Source: Eubacterium sp.
GTDB lineage: Bacteria > Bacillota > Clostridia > Lachnospirales > Lachnospiraceae
Direction of reading: 5' to 3'
Assembly (NCBI GenBank): GCA_022776205.1
Contig: JALFIK010000205.1
Location: 1-17,280, forward strand
DNA: 17,280 nt
The notes under the pieces were generated by a model. It worked only from the letters and a program-made list of their open reading frames with translations. It was not told where the DNA came from and did no database searches. Below, piece after piece: positions 7,684 through 13,670 of this stretch (position 1 is the stretch's first letter; every line of letters begins with the position of its first letter). The translations under genes and the position numbers were made by a program.

Positions 7684-8808
7684 ATGGAAGATTACTTAAG
7701 AACCTATTGTGAGATTGATTTAAAAGCTATTCGGGAGAATTATATTAATATTAAGAAGAAAACCGGGGAAGATGCCATGACAATGGCAGTCATAAAGGCA
7801 GACGGATATGGTCATGGAGCAGTGGAAATCGGAAATTATATCAGTGATATTGCAGATTATTTTGGTGTGGCCACAATTGATGAAGGAGTGGAACTGAGAA
7901 AGTCCGGGCTGAAACAGCCAATTCTTCTTTTGGGCTATAATTCGCCTTCTTTATATCATTTAAATCTGGAATATGATATTGATCAGACGATTTACTGTCT
8001 TGATACGGCAAAGGCTATGTCTGAAGAAGCTGTGAAATCAGGGAAGACAGCCAAAATCCATATTGCTCTTGATACGGGAATGACAAGAATCGGTCTTTCT
8101 CCGGATGAGAAAGGACTTGAAGTTGTAAAAGAAATTGTAAAGTTACCGGGAATCAAGATTGAGGGGCTATTTACACATTTATCCTGTGCAGATATGACAG
8201 ACAAATCTTACACTTACGAACAAATGGAAAGATATGATTATTTTGTAAAACTTCTTGCACGAGAGCAGATTGAAATTCCGGTAAAACATCTTTGCAACAG
8301 TGCAGGTATTATGGAATTTGATCATCATCGTTATGATATGGCAAGAGCGGGAATTATTCTTTATGGCCTTTATCCTTCTGATGAAGTGGATTATTCGAAT
8401 CTTACCCTCAAACCGGCAATGAGCTGGTACTCCCATGTTGTAAATATTATGGAACCGGCAATGAACCGGGGAGTAAGTTATGGTGCAACGTATGTGACAG
8501 ATCATCCGTGCAGACTGGCTACCGTTTCCATTGGTTATGCAGATGGATATCCGAGAAGTCTTTCCAATAAAGGATGGGTTCTAATTCATGGAAGGAAGGC
8601 ACCGATTACAGGAAGAGTCTGTATGGACCAGATGATGGTGGATATTACAGATATTCCAGATGTAAAGCTTGAGGATAAAGTAACCCTGATCGGAACGGAT
8701 GGAGAAAATCGGATCAGTGTGGAAGATATGGCAGATTTATCGGGAAGTTTTAACTATGAATTTGTATGTGATGTGAGCAAAAGAGTGCCAAGGATTTATA
8801 AAAGATAA
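7684..8808 (+). CDS. alr: Alanine racemase
   Basis: The PLP enzyme interconverts L- and D-alanine for peptidoglycan precursors. The 374-residue length is normal. The PLP lysine is Lys38 in AVIKADGYGHGA, and the second catalytic base is Tyr266 in RGVSYGATY. Arg135 (GMTRIG), the HLCNSAG strand and MARAGIILYG are standard landmarks. The C-terminal beta domain has the conserved GRVCMDQMMVD. ATG 7684 has GAGG 9 nt upstream. It follows rsmI by 30 nt and may be read from the same transcript or a local promoter, which I could not identify. No vancomycin-type membrane domain is present, so it is an ordinary biosynthetic Alr. Confidence 0.96.
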   Translation: MEDYLRTYCEIDLKAIRENYINIKKKTGEDAMTMAVIKADGYGHGAVEIGNYISDIADYFGVATIDEGVELRKSGLKQPILLLGYNSPSLYHLNLEYDIDQTIYCLDTAKAMSEEAVKSGKTAKIHIALDTGMTRIGLSPDEKGLEVVKEIVKLPGIKIEGLFTHLSCADMTDKSYTYEQMERYDYFVKLLAREQIEIPVKHLCNSAGIMEFDHHRYDMARAGIILYGLYPSDEVDYSNLTLKPAMSWYSHVVNIMEPAMNRGVSYGATYVTDHPCRLATVSIGYADGYPRSLSNKGWVLIHGRKAPITGRVCMDQMMVDITDIPDVKLEDKVTLIGTDGENRISVEDMADLSGSFNYEFVCDVSKRVPRIYKR

Positions 8809-8824
8809 AGAGAAGAAGATATAT

Positions 8825-8852
8825 GCATATCCGATTTTCTTTTCAATATAAT
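8825..8852 (+). promoter_or_regulatory. Possible sigma-E-type sporulation promoter for spmAB
   Basis: GCATATC (8825-8831) matches 6 of 7 positions of the sigma-E -35 consensus KMATATT. After 13 nt, AATATAAT (8845-8852) matches 6 of 8 positions of the -10 CATACAAT. The predicted start near 8859 lies just before the SD CGGAG (8867-8871). In B. subtilis spmA-spmB are sigma-E dependent, so a mother-cell promoter is expected here. The match is by eye and AT-rich DNA gives false hits. Confidence 0.4.
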
Positions 8853-8876
8853 AAAAGAAAAAGCTTCGGAGTATGT

Positions 8877-9488
8877 ATGCTGAATTATCTTTGGATTGTG
8901 ATGATGGCCGGAGGAATTCTGTTTGCCGCATTTCACGGAACGATGGGAGAAGTAACGGAATCTTTCATTTCTTCTTCCACGGAAGCTGTGAATTTATGTA
9001 TTTTTATGCTGGGCGTGATCGGAGTCTGGAACGGTATGATGGAGATTGCCGTAAAAAGCGGGCTGATGAAAAAAATTGCTTCCGCCATGCATCCTTTTAT
9101 CCACTGGCTGTTTCCGGAAATTCCTGCTCATCATAAAGCGAATGAATATATTGCCGCGAATATGGCTGCAAATATGCTGGGGCTTTCCTGGGCGGCTACA
9201 CCTGCAGGGTTAAAAGCAATGAAGGAGTTAAAAGGACTTCATGGAGGAGAAAGGGCATCAGATATGATGTGTGCTTTTCTTGTACTTAATATTTCTTCCC
9301 TGCAGCTGATTCCGATTAACATGATTGCTTATCGGAGTCAGTATGGTTCCATTAATCCTTCGGCAGTCGTGCTTCCTGCAATTTTTGCGACAATGATATC
9401 TACTCTGGCAGGTATTATATTTATAAAAATTGTTGAGTTTATGAAATACAGAAAAAAAAGAAGGAAGAAACGGAGGAAACTGCTGTGA
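8877..9488 (+). CDS. spmA: Spore maturation protein A
   Basis: A 203-residue multi-pass membrane protein beginning MLNYLWIVMMAGGILFAAFHG. It has the SpmA hallmark segments: STEAVNLCIFMLGVIGVWNGMM read in two pieces, then AANMAANMLGLSWAATPAGLKAM. It ends in a basic tail rich in Lys/Arg (KYRKKRRKKRRK). SpmA and SpmB are needed for full dehydration of the spore core in Bacillus and Clostridium. The frame is open from an ATG at 8823, but that lies upstream of the predicted transcription start and has no good SD. ATG 8877 has CGGAG 5 nt upstream and starts at the conserved family N-terminus. It overlaps spmB by 4 nt. Confidence 0.93.
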   Translation: MLNYLWIVMMAGGILFAAFHGTMGEVTESFISSSTEAVNLCIFMLGVIGVWNGMMEIAVKSGLMKKIASAMHPFIHWLFPEIPAHHKANEYIAANMAANMLGLSWAATPAGLKAMKELKGLHGGERASDMMCAFLVLNISSLQLIPINMIAYRSQYGSINPSAVVLPAIFATMISTLAGIIFIKIVEFMKYRKKRRKKRRKLL

Positions 9489-10012
9489 AATTCCTTCTTT
9501 ATTTTTCGGATTTTATTGTTCCATTTACGATGTTTTATATTATCATATATGGTTTTTTTAATCACATTGATGTTTATGAAAATTTTTTAAAGGGTGTGAA
9601 AGAAGGTTTTGAAATTGTAGTAAAAATTGCTCCTACGATGATTGCTCTTCTTGTTTCTATCGGAATTTTTCGTACATCAGGGGCTCTTGATTTTATATCG
9701 ACAATGATTACACCAATCGGAAGAATTTTTCATATTCCCTCAGAAATCATTCCTGTATTTATTGTAAGGATTTTTTCCTCCTCAGCAGCGGTCAGTTTTG
9801 TTTTAGATCTTTTTAAGGAGTACGGTCCGGACTCGAAAATCGGGATGATGGTTTCCATTCTGATGAGTTGTACGGAGACGGTGATTTATACAATTACGAT
9901 TTATTATATGAGTGTAAAAATAAAAAAAACAAGATGGACGCTTCCGGGAGCACTGTTTGCCACCATTGCCGGCGCAATTGCCAGTGTGATTATCACAGGG
10001 ATTATTCTTTAA
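9485..10012 (+). CDS. spmB: Spore maturation protein B
   Basis: A 175-residue membrane protein and partner of SpmA. It starts with GTG at 9485, overlapping the spmA stop as GTGA, with GGAGG about 8 nt upstream. Typical stretches are FLKGVKEGFEIVVKIAPTMIA (here quoted only to its first 20 residues: FLKGVKEGFEIVVKIAPTMI), FRTSGALDF, EIIPVFIVRIFSSSA and SCTETVIYTITIYY. It belongs to the Gate/nucleoside-recognition membrane fold. Its stop codon abuts an A-run that is the terminator tail of the opposite-strand small gene, so the spmAB and small-gene transcripts meet here. Confidence 0.94.
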   Translation: MKFLLYFSDFIVPFTMFYIIIYGFFNHIDVYENFLKGVKEGFEIVVKIAPTMIALLVSIGIFRTSGALDFISTMITPIGRIFHIPSEIIPVFIVRIFSSSAAVSFVLDLFKEYGPDSKIGMMVSILMSCTETVIYTITIYYMSVKIKKTRWTLPGALFATIAGAIASVIITGIIL

Positions 10013-10045
10013 AAAAAGCAGGTATAGTGTGATCACTATACCTGC
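10011..10045 (-). terminator. Strong leftward intrinsic terminator, possibly bidirectional
   Basis: A perfect 12-bp stem pairs GCAGGTATAGTG (10018-10029) with CACTATACCTGC (10034-10045) around a TGAT loop. Leftward, it is followed by seven U residues (10017-10011), making a textbook terminator for the small minus-strand gene ending at 10056. Rightward, the tail is only CUGUCUGGUUUU, so it should terminate spmAB less well. Confidence 0.85.
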
Positions 10046-10055
10046 CTGTCTGGTT

Positions 10056-10163
10056 TTACAGAAGATAATCTGGTAAGTCAACGCCGAATCCGTGATGAAC
10101 AAAACCGATATGTTCCAGTGTAATGTGTTCAATCGATATCTTATTTAACGTCATATGTTGCAT
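10056..10163 (-). CDS. Small 35-residue His-containing protein, unrecognised
   Basis: A leftward ORF starts at ATG 10163-10161 and ends with TAA at 10058-10056. The start has a near-perfect SD, GGGAGGG (10177-10171), 7 nt upstream. An extended -10 promoter lies about 30 nt further upstream, and the strong terminator at 10045-10011 follows within 11 nt. The peptide begins MQHMTLNKISIEHITLEHIG and ends FVHHGFGVDLPDYLL. It contains a tandem repeat (SIEHI, TLEHI) and histidines at 13, 18 and 23 spaced five apart, plus 3 and 24. There is no signal peptide or obvious membrane segment. I do not recognise the family. It could be a regulatory or metal-binding peptide, a modified-peptide precursor, or a spurious ORF in an sRNA. 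The complete transcription unit argues for expression. Confidence 0.6.
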   Translation of the reverse strand: MQHMTLNKISIEHITLEHIGFVHHGFGVDLPDYLL

Positions 10164-10197
10164 ACTGCTTCCCTCCCAACTATATTCTGTAAATATT

Positions 10198-10226
10198 ATT
10201 ATAGCAAAAGTATGTTTATTTGAATA
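10198..10226 (-). promoter_or_regulatory. Extended -10 promoter for the 35-residue protein gene
   Basis: On the minus strand there is a perfect -10 TATAAT (10203-10198) preceded by TGC, making an extended TGN -10. A weak -35 TATTCA (10226-10221) is at 17-nt spacing. The predicted start near 10190 leaves a leader of about 26 nt. GGGAAAAAT and ATTTTCC arms at 10229-10258, just upstream, form a loose inverted repeat of uncertain meaning. Confidence 0.6.
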
Positions 10227-10355
10227 GTGGGAAAAATGGCATTTTCGGCTAATTTTCCGCCAGAATAGGAAATTTTTTTGATAAAAATGTTTAGTAGGAT
10301 GTAATAATATATAATATATATAGATAAAAACAGATTTTTTTGTGTAGATTATGGA

Positions 10356-10383
10356 TTGAAAAAAGAAAAAAATATTATATAAT
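10356..10383 (+). promoter_or_regulatory. Strong sigma-A promoter for a small structured RNA
   Basis: TTGAAA (10356-10361) and a perfect TATAAT (10378-10383) are separated by 16 nt in A-rich DNA. The predicted start is near 10389. It is followed within 130 nt by an intrinsic terminator and no ORF with an SD, pointing to a noncoding transcript or leader. Confidence 0.65.
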
Positions 10384-10388
10384 AAATG

Positions 10389-10516
10389 AGGTTTGAGAGA
10401 GTTGAGTCTTTGGGACGAGACTTTTAATATAAATCCTAAATTTTCCCCTTTAACTGCTTTGCAGATTTTATATGGTGCGTGTCGAGTCAGACTAATGACA
10501 TCGATGCGTTTTTTTT
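10389..10516 (+). ncRNA. Candidate ~128-nt structured RNA or attenuating leader, unclassified
   Basis: The transcript is bounded by the promoter at 10356-10383 and the terminator at 10478-10516. Hairpin 1 pairs GAGTCT (10404-10409) with AGACTT (10418-10423), with loop TTGGGACG. GGGA in that loop (10412-10415) can pair with TCCC (10444-10447), a possible pseudoknot. A small hairpin CTGC-TTT-GCAG follows (10454-10464), then the terminator stem. The terminator loop contains AGACT (10489-10493), which can compete for AGTCT (10405-10409) of hairpin 1, so an alternative fold is possible. It lies upstream of the NUDIX gene in the same direction. It could be a riboswitch-like leader with partial termination, or a free sRNA. 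I could not match it to a known RNA class. Confidence 0.55.
10478..10516 (+). terminator. Intrinsic terminator of the small RNA
   Basis: CGTGTCGA-GTC (10478-10488) pairs with GAC-A-TCGATGCG (10497-10508). The 11 pairs include two G-U wobbles, with one bulged A, and the 8-nt loop is AGACTAAT. Eight T residues follow (10509-10516). Confidence 0.75.
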
Positions 10517-10523
10517 ATATATA
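10495..10523 (+). promoter_or_regulatory. Possible promoter for the NUDIX gene overlapping the terminator
   Basis: ATGACA (10495-10500), five of six matches to TTGACA, lies 17 nt before TATATA (10518-10523), inside a TATATAAT run. The -35 is within the terminator stem, so the sequence serves two roles if both are real. The start near 10530 would give the NUDIX gene a leader of about 70 nt. Confidence 0.4.
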
Positions 10524-10555
10524 ATAGAAAAGTCCATAGCTTTTCCCATTATATA
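10518..10555. repeat. Long inverted repeat before the NUDIX gene
   Basis: TATATAAT (10518-10525) pairs with ATTATATA (10548-10555), and GAAAAG (10527-10532) pairs with CTTTTC (10540-10545). Only an A/CC mismatch separates the two stem blocks, and the loop is TCCATAG. It begins at the -10 of the putative promoter, so it could be an operator or a 5' mRNA hairpin. There is no T-run after it, so it is not a terminator. Confidence 0.6.
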
Positions 10556-10601
10556 AAAAATGTGATGAGAAATGAGTTCATTTATTTTCCGGAGGTATTT
10601 A

Positions 10602-11162
10602 ATGTATATGGAATATTTAGATTTAAGAGATGAAGATGGAAATTCCACGGGAATTGTCAGGGAGAGAAAGCTTGTGCACAGGGATGGAGATTTACACGGG
10701 ACTTCCCATGTATGGATTGTTCGACCTAATAAAAAAAGTGGATGGGATGTTTTACTACAGAAAAGAAGTCAAAAAAAAGATGCCTTTCCCGGATGTTATG
10801 ATATTTCTTCTGCGGGTCATTTACCGGCAGGCCAGGATTTTCTTCCTTCTGCGTTGAGGGAGTTAAAGGAGGAGCTGGGGATTGAGGCGGAGGAAAATCA
10901 GCTTCATTTTCTCGGAATTCATAAAGGATATTCGGAAGAGATTTTTTATGGAGAGCCTTTTCGCAATTATGAGATTAGTCATGTTTATCTGTATACAGAA
11001 CCGGTGGATATTGGGAAACTGAAGCTTCAGGAAGATGAAGTAGACAGTGTATGCTGGATGGATCTTCAGGAATGTTATAAAAAAACAGAAGCAGGAGAAA
11101 AAAATTTCTGTCTGCTTCTGGATGAACTTGATATGATAAAAGAATATTTTAACTTATTATGA
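10602..11162 (+). CDS. NUDIX hydrolase of the YfcD/IPP-isomerase-like group
   Basis: A 186-residue cytoplasmic NUDIX protein, predicted to hydrolyse a nucleoside diphosphate-linked or related pyrophosphate; the substrate cannot be told. The N-terminal block EYLDLRDEDGNSTG and then RKLVHRDGDLHGTSHVWI is typical of the YfcD/IDI-like group. The NUDIX box runs from GHLPAGQ to RELKEELGI. It has the metal-binding REL-EEL core, but Gln replaces the first Glu of the consensus. The frame is open from ATG 10572, but ATG 10602 has GGAGG (10591-10595) at 6 nt and is chosen; ATG 10608 is a nearby alternative. It is preceded by the structured RNA and inverted repeat. Its stop overlaps the convergent metallopeptidase-like gene by 6 nt. 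Confidence 0.88.
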   Translation: MYMEYLDLRDEDGNSTGIVRERKLVHRDGDLHGTSHVWIVRPNKKSGWDVLLQKRSQKKDAFPGCYDISSAGHLPAGQDFLPSALRELKEELGIEAEENQLHFLGIHKGYSEEIFYGEPFRNYEISHVYLYTEPVDIGKLKLQEDEVDSVCWMDLQECYKKTEAGEKNFCLLLDELDMIKEYFNLL

Positions 11163-11981
11163 TACTTTCTGCCAGATTTCTTCTTTTGTGAGAGAAAGAT
11201 TCTCAGCAATAATATATGCGATATCCATATAGTGATCATTCATCTGCTCAATGCGAGGATATTTAAGAAAAAGACACATGAGCTTTTTAATCCATTCAAT
11301 TCCTTTATAGTCAAAAGGATCTTTCGACAGGATATCGCTGACTTCATATGGAAGAATCTGCATCCAGATTGTCATGCGTGCAAGAAGATGCATGGTGAAA
11401 TAAATCTGTCTTGTAGAACCATATTCTGCTGTATTTGTGTAATGCTCTCCATAATACTGGATATTACTCATCGTTTCTTTATGAAGAATATCGATCTTGC
11501 TGTCTGTCGGGTCATATTTCAGCCGGATACCGTAACGATGCTTCAGCCACGCGGCATAACCACGACGCTCTGCATGATATTCAGACCAGTGCTGGAAAAG
11601 AACCGTTTCCGGATTGTCAAATAACTCCTGATAGGAAGTCAGATGATTCAGGCGGGCATAATCTCTGTAGTCACAGATATGGGTCAGTTCATGAAAAACG
11701 AGACGGTAAATCTCGCATAAAGGCGATTTCTTAAGGTAAGGTTCTTTAAAAATCAAAGTGAAAGGTTCATCCATCTTCTTTGGATACTTCATACATGCTG
11801 CAACATGTTTCCAGTTTTTCCTGGCTGTTGCTTCATCAAGGCTGGACGGATCTTCCCGGTTAAATCCATATTTTTTCTGACAGGTATACATATCATCTGT
11901 AAGAACAACCTGAAGATTCAGGTCTGTCAGTTTAAAATACTGCATATAGGAATTCATTATCCTTTTAATTGTGTCTCTCAT
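11157..11981 (-). CDS. HExxH zinc metallopeptidase-like protein, unknown function
   Basis: A 274-residue soluble protein without a signal peptide or membrane segment. It has a clear zinc-peptidase motif HELTH at residues 97-101, preceded by IYRLVF, and EYHAERRGY with Glu134 and Glu138 some 33-37 residues later. Glu138 or Glu134 could be the third zinc ligand of a gluzincin-type site. The N-terminal 80 residues (DLNLQVVLTDD, then TLIFKEPYL) look like the beta-sheet that precedes such motifs. I do not recognise a named family and cannot give a substrate; proteolysis itself is inferred. ATG 11981 has an AAGGA/GGGGG purine-rich SD and its own sigma-A promoter. The gene is convergent with the NUDIX gene and the stop codons are adjacent, with no terminator between them. 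Confidence 0.75.
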   Translation of the reverse strand: MRDTIKRIMNSYMQYFKLTDLNLQVVLTDDMYTCQKKYGFNREDPSSLDEATARKNWKHVAACMKYPKKMDEPFTLIFKEPYLKKSPLCEIYRLVFHELTHICDYRDYARLNHLTSYQELFDNPETVLFQHWSEYHAERRGYAAWLKHRYGIRLKYDPTDSKIDILHKETMSNIQYYGEHYTNTAEYGSTRQIYFTMHLLARMTIWMQILPYEVSDILSKDPFDYKGIEWIKKLMCLFLKYPRIEQMNDHYMDIAYIIAENLSLTKEEIWQKVS

Positions 11982-12026
11982 GTTCCTTCCCCCATTCGCC
12001 CAATACTGAACACATTTCTATTTCAC

Positions 12027-12055
12027 AGTATATCATAAAGTCAATGAAACGTCAA
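12027..12055 (-). promoter_or_regulatory. Sigma-A promoter for the metallopeptidase-like gene
   Basis: On the minus strand there is a -35 TTGACG (12055-12050), a 17-nt spacer and a -10 TATACT (12032-12027). The predicted start is near 12020 with a leader of about 38 nt. It is divergent from the L,D-transpeptidase promoter, whose -35 begins 27 bp away at 12082. Confidence 0.7.
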
Positions 12056-12081
12056 AATGTATACAAATATAATATTTGGGG

Positions 12082-12110
12082 TTGTATCTGAAAAAAAAAT
12101 GCACTATACT
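12082..12110 (+). promoter_or_regulatory. Sigma-A promoter for the L,D-transpeptidase gene
   Basis: There is a -35 TTGTAT (12082-12087), a 17-nt spacer containing nine A residues and a -10 TATACT (12105-12110). The start near 12117 leaves a leader of about 70 nt that includes two SD sequences. Confidence 0.65.
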
Positions 12111-12136
12111 ATGAAAATTAGGGAGGAAAGATAAGA

Positions 12137-12169
12137 TTGAAAAAAATATTAGAAGTTAATTATCAATAA
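12137..12169 (+). CDS. Possible 10-residue leader peptide
   Basis: A strong SD GGGAGG (12121-12126) at the start of the leader is followed 10 nt later by TTG and a ten-codon frame, MKKILEVNYQ, ending in TAA (12167-12169). The next SD, GGGAGG at 12174-12179, serves the transpeptidase gene. Both SDs are followed by ATTGAAAA, so this could be a duplicated initiation region instead of a real peptide. Confidence 0.25.
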   Translation: MKKILEVNYQ

Positions 12170-12186
12170 TTCAGGGAGGATTGAAA

Positions 12187-13557
12187 ATGAGTACGAAAAA
12201 GAAAGCAGGATTTACTATCCTGGGGTTGATTGTTTTATACGCAATATTTTCTGTGTTTTTTCAATATCATTATTTTATGGGAACGACGGTAGACGGATAT
12301 TCCTGTGGATTTCGCAGTGTTTCAAAAACAAAGGAACTGATTAAAGAGGATGTGAAGAATTATAAAGTGATTATAAAAGAAAGACAGGGAAAAAAGGAAA
12401 CAATAGAATCTTCTCAGATTGATCTGGAATTTGTTGATGACGGAAAACTTGAGAAGATAAAAAAAGAGCAGAAAGGCTATGCATGGATCACAGCTCTGTT
12501 TTGTCCGTATAATTATGAAAATGGCATTACGATTACGATGAATGATAAAAAGTTCAACGAGGTCTATAATTCCCTGAGTGCTTTTGATGAAAATAAGGTG
12601 ATTTCACCGGTGGATGCCTATTCTTCTTATGATGAGGAAACAAATTCTTATCATATTGTAAAAGAGGTTTACGGAAATACAGTGAAAAAAGATAAATTCC
12701 AACCTGTTTTGAAAAGTGCTGTTTTAGGTCTTCAGAAATTGATTGATATCGAAAAAGAAGATTGTTATTATAATCCTTTATATAAAGAAAATTCTAAAGA
12801 AGTCATTCAAGCGAATAAAACGTTAAATGATTATGTGAAGACAGACATAACTTATGATTTTGATGACAGAACGGAAGAGTTAACAGGAAAGAAGATTCAT
12901 AAATGGCTTTATGAATCGAAAGTACATAGCGTGGAATTTAATAAAAAGAAAGTAGAAAAATATGTTGCCCGTCTGGCAAAAAAGTATGATACTGTCGGAA
13001 TAAAAAGACATTTTACTTCAATTTGCGGAAATGAGGTAAATGTAGAAGGTGGAACTTATGGATGGAAGATTGACCAGGAAAAGGAGACCAGAAAACTGAT
13101 TCGTCTCATAAAAAAGGGGGCAGTCAAAAAGAGAGAGCCAATTTATGAACATGTTGCAAAAAGTCGCAAAAAATTTGATATTGGAGACACTTATGTGGAG
13201 GTAGACCTCGGCGGGCAGCATATGTGGTTTTATAAGAATGGAAAAACACTTGTTTCTACTGATGTGGTTACCGGTGATATCAGCCAGGGAAGAGGTACGC
13301 CGACAGGAGTCTATTATATTTTATATAAGACAACGGATTATACTTTGACGGGTCAGGGTTATGCATCTCCGGTATCTTACTGGCTGCCATTTATGCAAAA
13401 AGGAGTGGGAATTCACGATTCGTCCTGGAGGTCGAGCTATGGTGGAAGTATTTTTACTTATGATGGATCCCATGGCTGTGTCAATACTCCAAAGAGTGCA
13501 GTAGCAAAAATTTATGAAAATATTGAGTCAACTTATCCGGTGGTTGTTCACTGGTAA
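12187..13557 (+). CDS. Membrane-anchored L,D-transpeptidase (YkuD domain)
   Basis: A 456-residue extracytoplasmic enzyme predicted to form 3-3 peptidoglycan cross-links or attach proteins to the wall. After MSTKKKAG there is one membrane segment (about 9-28, FTILGLIVLYAIFSVFF). A long central region (30-320) follows, whose pattern resembles the putative peptidoglycan-binding domain (PF12229 type) often found before YkuD. The YkuD domain starts at YVEVDLGGQHMWFY and has GTPTGVYYI. Its catalytic site is complete: His410 (GIHDSSW) and SHGCVN with Cys431. ATG 12187 is 7 nt after GGGAGG; the in-frame TTG at 12181 is only 1 nt away and is rejected. It has its own promoter and terminator, so it is monocistronic apart from a possible leader peptide. 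Confidence 0.92.
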   Translation: MSTKKKAGFTILGLIVLYAIFSVFFQYHYFMGTTVDGYSCGFRSVSKTKELIKEDVKNYKVIIKERQGKKETIESSQIDLEFVDDGKLEKIKKEQKGYAWITALFCPYNYENGITITMNDKKFNEVYNSLSAFDENKVISPVDAYSSYDEETNSYHIVKEVYGNTVKKDKFQPVLKSAVLGLQKLIDIEKEDCYYNPLYKENSKEVIQANKTLNDYVKTDITYDFDDRTEELTGKKIHKWLYESKVHSVEFNKKKVEKYVARLAKKYDTVGIKRHFTSICGNEVNVEGGTYGWKIDQEKETRKLIRLIKKGAVKKREPIYEHVAKSRKKFDIGDTYVEVDLGGQHMWFYKNGKTLVSTDVVTGDISQGRGTPTGVYYILYKTTDYTLTGQGYASPVSYWLPFMQKGVGIHDSSWRSSYGGSIFTYDGSHGCVNTPKSAVAKIYENIESTYPVVVHW

Positions 13558-13567
13558 ATGTGAATAG

Positions 13568-13603
13568 AATACGGGCAGATGATGTAAGTCGTCTGTCCGT
13601 ATT
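13568..13603 (+). terminator. Intrinsic terminator-like hairpin after the L,D-transpeptidase
   Basis: AATACGGGCAGATGA (13568-13582) pairs with TCGTCTGTCCGTATT (13589-13603) over 15 bp with two G-U pairs and the loop TGTAAG. The tail ATTATTTC is only moderately U-rich. Being between convergent genes, it may act for both, though the minus-strand tail is poor. Confidence 0.7.
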
Positions 13604-13670
13604 ATTTCATTGATAATATGTTATTAAATTTACTGTCATGATTCGGAAACTCAATGAAGAAAATTTTTTG

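Noticed and set aside
8823..8876. An upstream ATG extending SpmA by 18 residues
   Set aside because: No good SD, an N-terminus unlike SpmA, and a position upstream of the predicted transcription start.
9803..10132. A 109-codon leftward frame overlapping the end of spmB
   Set aside because: It lies mostly antisense to spmB, crosses the strong terminator, and its ATG has no SD. The SD and promoter on that strand point to the 35-codon frame starting at 10163.
10389..10516. Assignment of the small RNA to guanidine-II (mini-ykkC), the NDP-sensing ykkC variant, 6S or bacterial SRP RNA
   Set aside because: GGGACGA in the first loop recalls ACGR loops, and the NUDIX context recalls the NDP riboswitch. 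The paired hairpins and conserved cores of these classes could not be laid out on the sequence.
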